NCBI GenBank assembly: GCA_020161695.1
Contig: JAIUOO010000008.1
Span: forward strand, 1-64,000
Source: Pseudomonadota bacterium
GTDB taxonomy: Bacteria; Pseudomonadota; Alphaproteobacteria; Rhizobiales; Phreatobacteraceae
Direction: 5' to 3'
DNA: 64,000 nt
Position 1 is the stretch's first letter. The number at the start of each line of letters is the position of its first letter. The notes beneath the pieces were generated by a model. The model searched no databases. It was not told where the DNA came from and saw nothing but the letters and a program-made list of their open reading frames with translations. Shown one piece after another: positions 55,631 to 64,000 of the stretch. The translations under genes were made by a program, and so were the position numbers.

Positions 55631-57010
55631 TCAGGCCTTGGCAGCCGCTTCCCTTGCCTTGCGTTCCGCCCGCCGCACCTTGTTCGAGCGGATCTTCTCA
55701 GCCCCGCGCCCCGGCAGCGCCGCCTGACGCGGTCGGCCGAAGGCAAGCGCACCGTCCACGACATCCTGCGTGATGGTGGAGCCAGCCGCGACCAGCACCT
55801 CGTCGCCGATGGTCAGTGGCGCGACCAGCGTCGAGTTCGAGCCGACGAAGACGTCGCGGCCGATGACCGTCGGGTTCTTGTCCGCGCCGTCGAAATTGCA
55901 GGTGATGGTGCCCGCGCCGATATTGGTCCCCGCGCCGACGGTGGCGTCGCCGAGATAGGCGAGATGGTTGGCCTCGGCCCTGGCGCCCATCGAGGTCCGG
56001 TTCACCTCGACGAAATTGCCGATATGGACGCCCTCCCCGATCCGGCTTTTCGGGCGGATACGGGCGAAGGGCCCGACGGTCGCGCCCTTCGCGATGTGGC
56101 AGCCGGCAAGGTGCGAATAGGCGCGGATCGTGACCTCGTCCTCGACGGTAACGCCGGTGCCGACGACAATGTGCGGTTCGAGCATCACGTCCCGTCCGAA
56201 TGCCGTGTCGAAGGCGAGGAACACCGTCTCGGGGGCCGCCATGGTCACGCCGGCGCGCATCGCAGCCTCGCGCAGGCGCACCTGCATGATCGCTTCCGCC
56301 GCCGCCAGCTGCACGCGGTCGTTGACGCCGTGGACGTCCTCCTCCGCCGCGGTAACGAAGGCCGCCCGCAGGCCCATGTTCCGGGCGATCGCTACAGCGT
56401 CGGTCAGGTAGTACTCGCCCTTGGCATTGGCGTTGCCGATCCACTTCAGGATTTCGACGGCATAGGCGCCCGACAGGGCCATCAGGCCGCCATTGCATAG
56501 CGTGATGGCGCGCTCCTCCTCGCTGGCCTCGCGCTCCTCCACGATGGCGAGAAGCGAACCGCCCTCGACCACCAGCCGGCCGTAGCCGAAGGGATCGGCG
56601 GCCTCGAAGCCGAGCGCGACCACAGCCGCGCCTTCGGCGAGCCCTGTGCGCAGCCTGGCGAAGGTCTCCGCCGTCACCAGCGGCGTGTCGCCGAACGCGA
56701 CGATGACATCGTCATAGCCGCGCGCCAGCACCTCCTCGGCATGCAGCACCGCATGAGCCGTGCCGAGACGCTCTGACTGAACATGGACGGAAGCGTCGGG
56801 CACCAGCCGCCGCGCCTCGGCGGCGACATCCTCGCGCCCGGGGCCGACGACGACCGCTGCCGCCGTCCCGCCCGCCGCCGCAACGGCCCGCAGCACATGG
56901 CCGAGCATGGAAAGGCCCGCGACTTCATGGAGGACTTTGGGCTTGGCGGACTTCATCCGCGTGCCCTCGCCCGCCGCGAGCACGATGGAGAGGCAGGTGC
57001 GTTCGGTCAT
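55631..57010 (-). CDS. glmU: Bifunctional GlmU uridyltransferase/acetyltransferase
   Basis: GlmU acetylates glucosamine-1-phosphate and couples it to UTP, giving UDP-GlcNAc. The 459-residue protein has the nucleotidyltransferase motif LAAGEGTRMKS at the N-terminus, FGDTPLV, and a C-terminal left-handed beta helix with hexapeptide repeats (ARIRPKSRIGEGVHIGNFVE, GAGTNIGAGTITCNFDG). The basic C-terminal tail is normal. It lies 36 nt downstream of kdsA, and upstream of glmS. Confidence 0.97.
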   Translation of the reverse strand: MTERTCLSIVLAAGEGTRMKSAKPKVLHEVAGLSMLGHVLRAVAAAGGTAAAVVVGPGREDVAAEARRLVPDASVHVQSERLGTAHAVLHAEEVLARGYDDVIVAFGDTPLVTAETFARLRTGLAEGAAVVALGFEAADPFGYGRLVVEGGSLLAIVEEREASEEERAITLCNGGLMALSGAYAVEILKWIGNANAKGEYYLTDAVAIARNMGLRAAFVTAAEEDVHGVNDRVQLAAAEAIMQVRLREAAMRAGVTMAAPETVFLAFDTAFGRDVMLEPHIVVGTGVTVEDEVTIRAYSHLAGCHIAKGATVGPFARIRPKSRIGEGVHIGNFVEVNRTSMGARAEANHLAYLGDATVGAGTNIGAGTITCNFDGADKNPTVIGRDVFVGSNSTLVAPLTIGDEVLVAAGSTITQDVVDGALAFGRPRQAALPGRGAEKIRSNKVRRAERKAREAAAKA

Positions 57011-57046
57011 GGACGAATCCGATTCGGAAGTCGCGCGATTGTGGGC

Positions 57047-57892
57047 TCAGGCGATGCCCTTCGCCAGACGGTCGAAGGCGACGAGCGTCTTCAACAGGCC
57101 CTCCATTTCCTTCAGCGGCACCATGTTCGGACCGTCCGACGGCGCCTTGTCGGGATCGGGGTGGGTCTCGATGAACAGGCCCGCGACGCCGACCGCCACC
57201 GCCGCCCGCGCCAGAACCGGCACATATTCGCGCTGGCCGCCCGAGGACGAGCCCTTGCCGCCCGGCTGCTGCACCGAATGGGTCGCGTCGAAGATCACCG
57301 GCGCGCCGGTCGTCTCGGCCATGATCGGCAGCGCCCGCATATCGGAAACCAGCGTGTTGTAGCCGAAGGACGCGCCGCGCTCGGTCACCATGACGTTGGG
57401 GTTGCCCGTTTCCGTCACCTTGGCGGCGACATTGGCCATGTCCCAGGGCGCGAGGAACTGGCCCTTCTTGACGTTGACGGCGCGGCCGGTCTTCGCCGCC
57501 GCGACCAGAAGATCGGTCTGGCGGCAGAGGAAGGCCGGAATCTGGAGGATGTCGACAACCTCGGCGACCGGCGCGCACTGGTCGATTTCATGGATGTCGG
57601 TGACGACCGGCAGGCCGAACGTCTCCTTCACCTCCGCGAAGATCGGCATGGCCGCCTTCAGCCCGATGCCGCGCGAGGACTTGCCGGACGTGCGGTTGGC
57701 CTTGTCGAAGGACGACTTGTAGACGAGCCCGATGCCCGCCCTCTGCGTGATCTCCTTGAGCGCCGAAGCCACCTCCAGCGCGTGGGCGCGGCTCTCCATG
57801 GCGCAGGGGCCGGCGATCAGCGCCAGCGGCAGGCGATTGCCGAAGCTGACGCCACCGACGGAAACGGTGGCCTGTTCAAGGGCTGCAATCAC
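57047..57892 (-). CDS. kdsA: 3-deoxy-D-manno-octulosonate 8-phosphate synthase
   Basis: KdsA condenses phosphoenolpyruvate with arabinose-5-phosphate to make KDO-8-phosphate for the lipopolysaccharide inner core. The 281-residue protein shows [58 protein letters not shown] and [22 protein letters not shown] 57892 is chosen over a longer reading because an AGGAG box lies 10 nt upstream and the family begins here. In many relatives kdsA follows pyrG directly; here a four-gene cassette intervenes. Confidence 0.96.
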   Translation of the reverse strand: MIAALEQATVSVGGVSFGNRLPLALIAGPCAMESRAHALEVASALKEITQRAGIGLVYKSSFDKANRTSGKSSRGIGLKAAMPIFAEVKETFGLPVVTDIHEIDQCAPVAEVVDILQIPAFLCRQTDLLVAAAKTGRAVNVKKGQFLAPWDMANVAAKVTETGNPNVMVTERGASFGYNTLVSDMRALPIMAETTGAPVIFDATHSVQQPGGKGSSSGGQREYVPVLARAAVAVGVAGLFIETHPDPDKAPSDGPNMVPLKEMEGLLKTLVAFDRLAKGIA

Positions 57893-57995
57893 GGCTGTCG
57901 ATCTCCTGCCGGCCCGGCGGGCGGCTCCGGAAGCGGGCCTTCTGGCAGACCCGCCCCTTGCGATCAACCCGAGATGGGGCCTGAGGCCGCCGCGA

Positions 57996-59156
57996 TCAAC
58001 CGACGATGGCGTGCGGCACGAAACAGGAGCGGTTGCCGGTCACGAGTCCCTTGTCCTCGCGGATTCCGATGCCGGCGGGCTCCGTATCGACGATCCAGGA
58101 GCCGATCACCGGCCGCATCCCGTCGAACACCGCATCCGGCGCCAGGGCCTGAACGATGCGCGGCAGGGTGTCGTAGGGCCCCTCGGGGGCTGCAACCGTG
58201 ACGCCACCCTTGCGGATTTCGACATTGGCGCCCTCGCGCGAGAAGATGGGCTTGGCGACATAGTCCTTGCCCAGATTCCGCGCCGCCGGATCGTCCTCGT
58301 AATAGGATTCCAGCAGATTCGGGTGGTTCGGCGCGAGCTTCCAGAGCTCCGGCATCAGCGCCTTGGTGGATAGCAGCATCTTCCACGGCGGCTCGATCCA
58401 GATGGTCGAGGCCTTCGGCAGGGCTGCGCCGAACTGTTCGGCCAGCAGCCATTCCCATGGGTAGAGCTTGAAGATCGCGTGGATGGTCCGGTTTTTCTCG
58501 TCCACGAAGCGGCCGTTGCCGTCGAGGCCGATATCCGAGATGTCGAGCAATTCGACCGGCTGGCCGGCCTCCTGCGCGAGTTCGGCGAGATATTCCACGG
58601 TCTTGCGGTCCTCGGTCTCGGCCGAGAAGGCGGTCAGGTACATGGTGCCCTGCCGCTTCATCGCGGTGAAGCGGGCGATCAGCTTGTCGTGCAGGCTGTT
58701 GAACTGGTCGGCGCCCTCGGGCAGCGCGCCGGCCTTGATCCGGTCCTCCAGCCAGTACCACTGGAACACCGCCGCCTCGTAGAGCGCCGTCGGCGTATCG
58801 GCGTTGAATTCCAGCAGCTTCGCCGGCCCGCCCGCGCCATAGACGAAGTCGAAACGGCCGTAGAGGCTGGGGTCCGAGCGATCCCAGCTTTCGGCGATCC
58901 ACTCCCAATGGGTTTCAGGGATGTTCAGCCGCTTCAGATAGGCTTCGTCCCGGATCGCCTTGCCGACGAACTCGCCGCAGAGACCGACCATCTCACTGGT
59001 CGCCGCCTCCAGGTCGTCCTCGATCTCGCGCAGCGTGAACGTGTAGGCGGCGCGCTCGTCCCAGTAGCGCTGCCCGTCGGGGTGGGCATAGTCGAAGCCG
59101 AATTCGGCCGCGAGGTCGCGCCAGTTCGGCCGCTCGGCCATGGCGATGCGCTGCAT
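57996..59156 (-). CDS. Glutathionylspermidine-synthase-like ATP-grasp ligase (YgiC/YjfC type)
   Basis: The 386-residue protein matches the synthetase domain of glutathionylspermidine synthase, without the amidase domain of the E. coli Gsp enzyme. Typical segments are [43 protein letters not shown], and [13 protein letters not shown], which line the ATP-grasp pocket. YgiC/YjfC-type enzymes ligate an amine or amino acid to a peptide, but the true substrate is unsettled. ATG 59156 follows the upstream stop by 1 nt. It is the last gene of a DUF350, DUF1190-like, ligase set that mirrors E. coli yjfL-yjfM-yjfC. Confidence 0.9.
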   Translation of the reverse strand: MQRIAMAERPNWRDLAAEFGFDYAHPDGQRYWDERAAYTFTLREIEDDLEAATSEMVGLCGEFVGKAIRDEAYLKRLNIPETHWEWIAESWDRSDPSLYGRFDFVYGAGGPAKLLEFNADTPTALYEAAVFQWYWLEDRIKAGALPEGADQFNSLHDKLIARFTAMKRQGTMYLTAFSAETEDRKTVEYLAELAQEAGQPVELLDISDIGLDGNGRFVDEKNRTIHAIFKLYPWEWLLAEQFGAALPKASTIWIEPPWKMLLSTKALMPELWKLAPNHPNLLESYYEDDPAARNLGKDYVAKPIFSREGANVEIRKGGVTVAAPEGPYDTLPRIVQALAPDAVFDGMRPVIGSWIVDTEPAGIGIREDKGLVTGNRSCFVPHAIVG

Positions 59157-59157
59157 G

Positions 59158-59664
59158 TCAGCCGCCTCCCGAGAAACCGCGGGATGTCGACCCGAAGCCG
59201 CTTCGCGTCACCGACGAGGAGCCCGAACTGACGCCGGACGACGAACTGCCCGACGAGCCGCCGCCCCAGTAGAAGCTCGACGACGACCGACTAGACGACG
59301 AGGATCGCGAGCAGCTGTAGGGCGAAAAGGCCGCCCCTCCCATGGTCTGGTAGGTACCGCCCGGCAGGGAACGCAGCGGCTGCGGTATCCAGGCCGAGCT
59401 GCTGCTGGTCCGCGTCAGCCCGATGGCCTGCGGCCCGCTTGCAAAGGCGGCGGTACAGGCCGCCACCGTGCCGCCGAGCGCCTGGCACTGGGCGGCCGAG
59501 GTCGCGATCTGCTGGCTGGCACAGGGCCGCCCGCCGAGGCCGAAACCGTTGGTGGCGGCGAAGGTGCCGGTCCCGAGCAGCGCCATGGCGCCGATGCCGA
59601 CAGGCGAGAGAAGAAGCGAGCGCTTGCGTTCCGGTTCCGGGGCGGACGACGGATTGTCTGTCAT
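59158..59664 (-). CDS. DUF1190/YgiB-like protein, C-terminal-half type
   Basis: The 168-residue protein has a membrane anchor or signal-like helix (about 18-36), a short segment with three cysteines (CASQQIATSAAQCQALGG...C), and a long Ser/Gly-rich tail ending SVTRSGFGSTSRGFSGGG. The tail matches the C-terminus of YgiB/YjfM, where TVTRGGFG is found. The cysteine-containing DUF1190 head typical of YgiB is missing and instead resembles the protein at 60131-60487. Position directly before the ATP-grasp ligase supports the YgiB/YjfM assignment. Confidence 0.7.
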   Translation of the reverse strand: MTDNPSSAPEPERKRSLLLSPVGIGAMALLGTGTFAATNGFGLGGRPCASQQIATSAAQCQALGGTVAACTAAFASGPQAIGLTRTSSSSAWIPQPLRSLPGGTYQTMGGAAFSPYSCSRSSSSSRSSSSFYWGGGSSGSSSSGVSSGSSSVTRSGFGSTSRGFSGGG

Positions 59665-59674
59665 GGCGCCCTCC

Positions 59675-60082
59675 TCAGGTCGTCATCGACGCGGCCGCGA
59701 GCTGGCCGGCGGAGATGGAGAGAGCCGCGAAGATGAGGGCGGTGGCGATCTCGCCGTTCTCGATCCGCCGGTTCAGGTCGCGCATCGGCAGCTTGATCAG
59801 GAGATAGACACCGATCTGCACCACCAGCGACACCATCGCCCAGAGGGCGTTGTCGAGGATCGATTCGGAATATTCGACGGAAGCCGCGAGCGGCAGCGAG
59901 AAGCCCAGCACGCTGCCACCGAGCGCGATGGCCGCCGCGACATTGCCCTGTTTCAGCAATGCCAGTTCGTCATGGCGGGTGACGGCGGTATAGATGGCGA
60001 GGTAGGCGACGAGATAGCCGATGGCGAGAATAAAGTGAGCGATAAAGGCAGGAAATCCGGACAGGTAATCAGCAATATTCAT
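59675..60082 (-). CDS. DUF350 (YjfL-like) membrane protein
   Basis: The 135-residue protein has four hydrophobic helices (about 10-32, 48-68, 78-100, 112-132). It also has the DUF350 signature NVAAAIALGGSVLGFSLPLA and the basic loop LIKLPMRDLNRRIENGEIATA. DUF350 proteins are inner-membrane proteins of unknown biochemical role, often linked with DUF1190 proteins and glutathionylspermidine-synthase-like ligases, as here. The stop is 10 nt from the next start. Confidence 0.88.
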   Translation of the reverse strand: MNIADYLSGFPAFIAHFILAIGYLVAYLAIYTAVTRHDELALLKQGNVAAAIALGGSVLGFSLPLAASVEYSESILDNALWAMVSLVVQIGVYLLIKLPMRDLNRRIENGEIATALIFAALSISAGQLAAASMTT

Positions 60083-60130
60083 CGATTTCCCCTTGGGTAG
60101 GAAGGCACTCGATGCTAGCCCGGCCCTGCG

Positions 60131-60486
60131 TCAGCCGCCACCTCGCGGGCCGAAGATCGGCACGGCGGTTTCGGGTGGTCCCCGCCTGACACAGAAGCCC
60201 TGAGCGCGCGGCGCGAAGCCTGTCGCGCCAATGCTTCGCTGGCATGTCACGAAGCGATCCTCGCATTGCTCGCGGGTGTTGTGGACCGGCCCCGAACGCG
60301 CAAGCGCGGCGTCAGCCTGCCTCAAGAGGTCGGCGCAGGCACCAGCGGTCCGCCCACCGACCACGCAGGCCTCGACGGAGCGATAGACCGGCGCATCGCC
60401 GCACTCGCCGCCGGACATCCAGAGATAGGCCATGAGCCCGGCTGCCCCGGCGATCGCCACACCGACGACAGCCGCCCCGGCGCGCA

Positions 60487-60487
<1 letters not shown>
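60131..60487 (-). CDS. DUF1190/YgiB-like protein, N-terminal-half type
   Basis: The 118-residue protein has one membrane helix (about 4-24), then a cysteine-containing segment in which VYRSVEACVVGG, CADLLRQADAALARSGP and TREQCEDRF align with the head of YgiB (YQNADDC..., ALKEAERTAPKYATREDC). It ends soon after in PRGGG and lacks the Ser/Gly-rich YgiB tail. Start ATG 60487 overlaps the pyrG stop (TGATG); GTG 60490 is an alternative. It may therefore be translated with pyrG. Confidence 0.7.
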
Positions 60488-62127
<1,640 letters not shown>

Positions 62128-62186
62128 TTAAAGCGCCACGGCCGATTCGGGTAGCAAGGCAAGCGCGTGGCTGCCCTTTCTCCCCG

Positions 62187-62217
62187 GACAAAAGAGAAGG
62201 GCCGGTCGCCCGGCCCT
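62187..62217 (-). terminator. secG terminator
   Basis: On the minus strand AGGGCCGG (62217-62210) pairs with CCGGCCCT (62205-62198) around a 4-nt loop, followed by a T-rich tail (TCTCTTTT). It separates secG from pyrG. Confidence 0.7.
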
Positions 62218-62291
62218 GGTGCGATGCGTCATGCGCTCGTCGCCCGGTTCGGGCAACGGCCGGGCGGGAGGAAAAGCCTCCCGTCCCCAGA

Positions 62292-62723
62292 TTACTGTTG
62301 CGGCGCGGGCGCCGGCGGCTGCGAGCCGCCAGCCGGAGCCGCCGGGGGCTGCGACATGCCACGCAGGCCTTCGAGCATGCCGGTGCCACCCTGGCCGCCC
62401 GACTGCGGCACCTGCGGCGCGCCCGGCACGGCGGGAGCCGTGGGCGCTGCAGGCGCGGTCGGGGCGGACGTCGCCGGCCGGTCGAGCAGCGAGCGGGACG
62501 AACGTCCCTGCGTCGCCAGCAGGGCCAGCACGATCGAGGTGAAGAAGAACGCGGCCGCGAGAATGGCCGTCGCGCGCGTCAGCACGTTGGCCGTGCCGCG
62601 CGACGACATGAAATTGCCGCCCCCGCCCATGCCGAGACCGCCGCCTTCGGAACGCTGGAGGAGCACCACGACGATCAGCGCGAGCACGATCATCAGGTGG
62701 ATGACGAGAACAACCGACTGCAT
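62292..62723 (-). CDS. secG: Preprotein translocase subunit SecG
   Basis: SecG assists SecYE in protein export. The 143-residue protein has two membrane helices (about 2-23 and 52-72) around the conserved LLQRSEGGGLGMGGG and a loop containing RGTANVLTRATAILA. The last 60 residues are a Pro/Ala/Gly-rich cytosolic tail, longer than in E. coli (110 residues) but usual in alphaproteobacteria. ATG 62723 begins MQSVVLVIHLMIVLALI. The order secG-pyrG is typical. Confidence 0.93.
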   Translation of the reverse strand: MQSVVLVIHLMIVLALIVVVLLQRSEGGGLGMGGGGNFMSSRGTANVLTRATAILAAAFFFTSIVLALLATQGRSSRSLLDRPATSAPTAPAAPTAPAVPGAPQVPQSGGQGGTGMLEGLRGMSQPPAAPAGGSQPPAPAPQQ

Positions 62724-62832
62724 GGCCGCGAAACGGTCCTGTCGTTGAAAGATGCGGGTCTCTACACGATCGGTTCCGGCTTGCCTACCCCGCCGCAACC
62801 AGCCAGCGCCCCATATAGGAAGCCTTTGGGCC

Positions 62833-64000
62833 CTAGCCAGCCTCGCCGGGCTCGGTCGGCGCCTTGCCGCCCCTGATTCCGGGCGCGAGTTGCCAGAAGA
62901 TCCAGGCCGACGCGCAAGTGATGAGGCCGATGCACAGGAAGGTGGCGCGGAAGGCCGCCAGCGCCTCGGCCGGCGTCGCCCGACCGAAATAGCTGGAGAA
63001 GGCCGCGAGCAGCGCCCCGGCCACGGTGACACCGAGGCTCATCGACAGCATCTGCACCATCGAGAACAGGCTGTTGCCGCTGCCCGCGCCCGCTGCGTCG
63101 AGATCGCGCAGGGTCACCGTATTCATGGCGGTGAACTGGATCGAATTCGCCCCGCCATAGAGCCCGAGCTGGATCAGCATGGCCCAGAGCGGCAGGCTCG
63201 GAGAAACTGAGAAACTGGCCATCAGGCTGCCAACGAGGATCGTGTTGCACACCAGCACCCGCCGGTAGCCGTGGCGCTCGATCAGGGCAGGCACGATGCG
63301 CTTGGCGGTCATCGCCATGGCCGCGACAGGCAGCATCATCATGCCCGCCTCCATCGGCGTGCGGCCGAGGCCGATCTGCAGGAGCAGCGGCAGGAGGAAC
63401 GGCATCGCGCCCGAGCCGATCCGCGCGAACAGGTTGCCGAGCAGGCCGACCGTATAGGTGTGGATGCGGAACAGACTCAGCGGAAACAGCGGGTCCGGCC
63501 GCCTCTGGGCATGCAGGCCGTAGGCGATGATCAGCGCGAAGGAAAAGACCAGCAGGACCAGCACGGTCGCCCGCTCCATGCCGAGTTCGGCGACGCCGTC
63601 GAGCGAGAAGGACAGCGCCACCATGCCGACCGACAGCATCAGATAGCCGACCATGTCGAAACGGCCGGCGGAGACGGCGCGGTTGTCCGGCATGTAGAGC
63701 CAGGTCATCGCCGCCCCGACGATGCCGACCGGCACGTTGATCAGGAAGATCCAGTGCCAGGAGGCCGCCTGCACCATCCAGCCGCCGAGCGTCGGGCCGA
63801 TCAGCGGACCGATCAGGCCGGGAATCGCGACGAAGCTCATGGCCGCGAGGAACTGGTCGCGCGGCACGTTGCGGAGAACGACGAGGCGGCCGACCGGCAG
63901 GAGCATGGCCCCGCCGGCCCCCTGCACCACCCGCGCCGCGACGAGTTGCATCAGCGTCTGCGAATTCGCGCAGGCGAGCGAGCCGGCAACAAACAGCACG
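62833..64000 (-). CDS. DHA2-family MFS multidrug efflux transporter (5' end beyond window)
   Basis: The visible 388 residues correspond to helices 3 to 14 of a 14-helix drug:H+ antiporter of the EmrB/QacA class. The motif-C segment FVAIPGLIGPLIGPTLGGWMV and the following WHWIFLINVPVGIVGAAM are diagnostic. The N-terminus lies past the right edge, so start and promoter are unseen. An adjacent TetR regulator or membrane-fusion partner cannot be assessed. The stop is 109 nt upstream of secG on the same strand. Confidence 0.9.
   Translation of the reverse strand, partial: VLFVAGSLACANSQTLMQLVAARVVQGAGGAMLLPVGRLVVLRNVPRDQFLAAMSFVAIPGLIGPLIGPTLGGWMVQAASWHWIFLINVPVGIVGAAMTWLYMPDNRAVSAGRFDMVGYLMLSVGMVALSFSLDGVAELGMERATVLVLLVFSFALIIAYGLHAQRRPDPLFPLSLFRIHTYTVGLLGNLFARIGSGAMPFLLPLLLQIGLGRTPMEAGMMMLPVAAMAMTAKRIVPALIERHGYRRVLVCNTILVGSLMASFSVSPSLPLWAMLIQLGLYGGANSIQFTAMNTVTLRDLDAAGAGSGNSLFSMVQMLSMSLGVTVAGALLAAFSSYFGRATPAEALAAFRATFLCIGLITCASAWIFWQLAPGIRGGKAPTEPGEAG

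Overview
The window is chromosomal DNA of a GC-rich alphaproteobacterium, most likely a member of the Hyphomicrobiales (Rhizobiales). The gene order supports this: hom-glpX-recJ, a seven-gene suf operon headed by a second cysteine desulfurase, pyrB-pyrC-plsY-dprA-topA-rnr, and secG-pyrG-(insert)-kdsA. A class I PHA synthase, a CTTGACA-type promoter and an Irr-like box upstream of suf also fit. I cannot name the genus from sequence alone.

Positions 1 to about 10,424 are accessory DNA: a tRNA-Glu-associated mobile island or prophage remnant that continues past the left edge. It carries a NYN-domain nuclease-like gene, an orphan 985-residue phage tape-measure-like gene, a RepA/AAA-type replication ATPase with palindromic CACCGGTG repeats just beyond its 3' end, a four-gene run of small unknown proteins (one HTH), and an AlpA/excisionase-like gene. 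It abuts the CCA end of tRNA-Glu(UUC). No integrase lies inside the window.

From 10,425 onward the DNA is core chromosome. 10.4-18.7 kb holds tRNA-Glu, a BON-LysM protein, recJ, glpX, hom, a divergent dapB-like gene, an LL-DAP/alanine-type aminotransferase and a lipoprotein. 18.8-24.5 kb holds phaC with a coupled thioesterase, then argC behind what reads as a complete arginine attenuator (leaderless promoter, Arg4 leader peptide, antiterminator and terminator), a GNAT, a PduO-type adenosyltransferase, a twin-TM protein and a tspO broken by a dinucleotide expansion. 24.7-30.9 kb holds parE, a secreted protein, an alpha/beta hydrolase, an RhlE-like helicase and a diguanylate cyclase.

30.9-38.5 kb is the suf Fe-S assembly operon with a tfoX-like tail gene, behind an Irr-like palindrome. 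38.6-53.4 kb holds a hydrolase, an ECF sigma factor with a DUF2892 partner, pyrB and a metal-ligand-deficient pyrC paralogue flanked by inverted copies of an intergenic repeat, plsY, dprA, topA, rnr, DUF983, Nudix, PepSY and MFS genes. 53.6-64 kb reads leftward: a DHA2 efflux gene cut by the right edge, secG, pyrG, a YjfLMC-like cassette (DUF350, two DUF1190/YgiB-like proteins, a glutathionylspermidine-synthase-like ATP-grasp ligase), kdsA, glmU and glmS. This last block supplies CTP, KDO and UDP-GlcNAc for envelope synthesis.

The most notable item is the argC attenuator at 22,501-22,648. Next in interest are the replication-control features of the island and the split DUF1190 arrangement.
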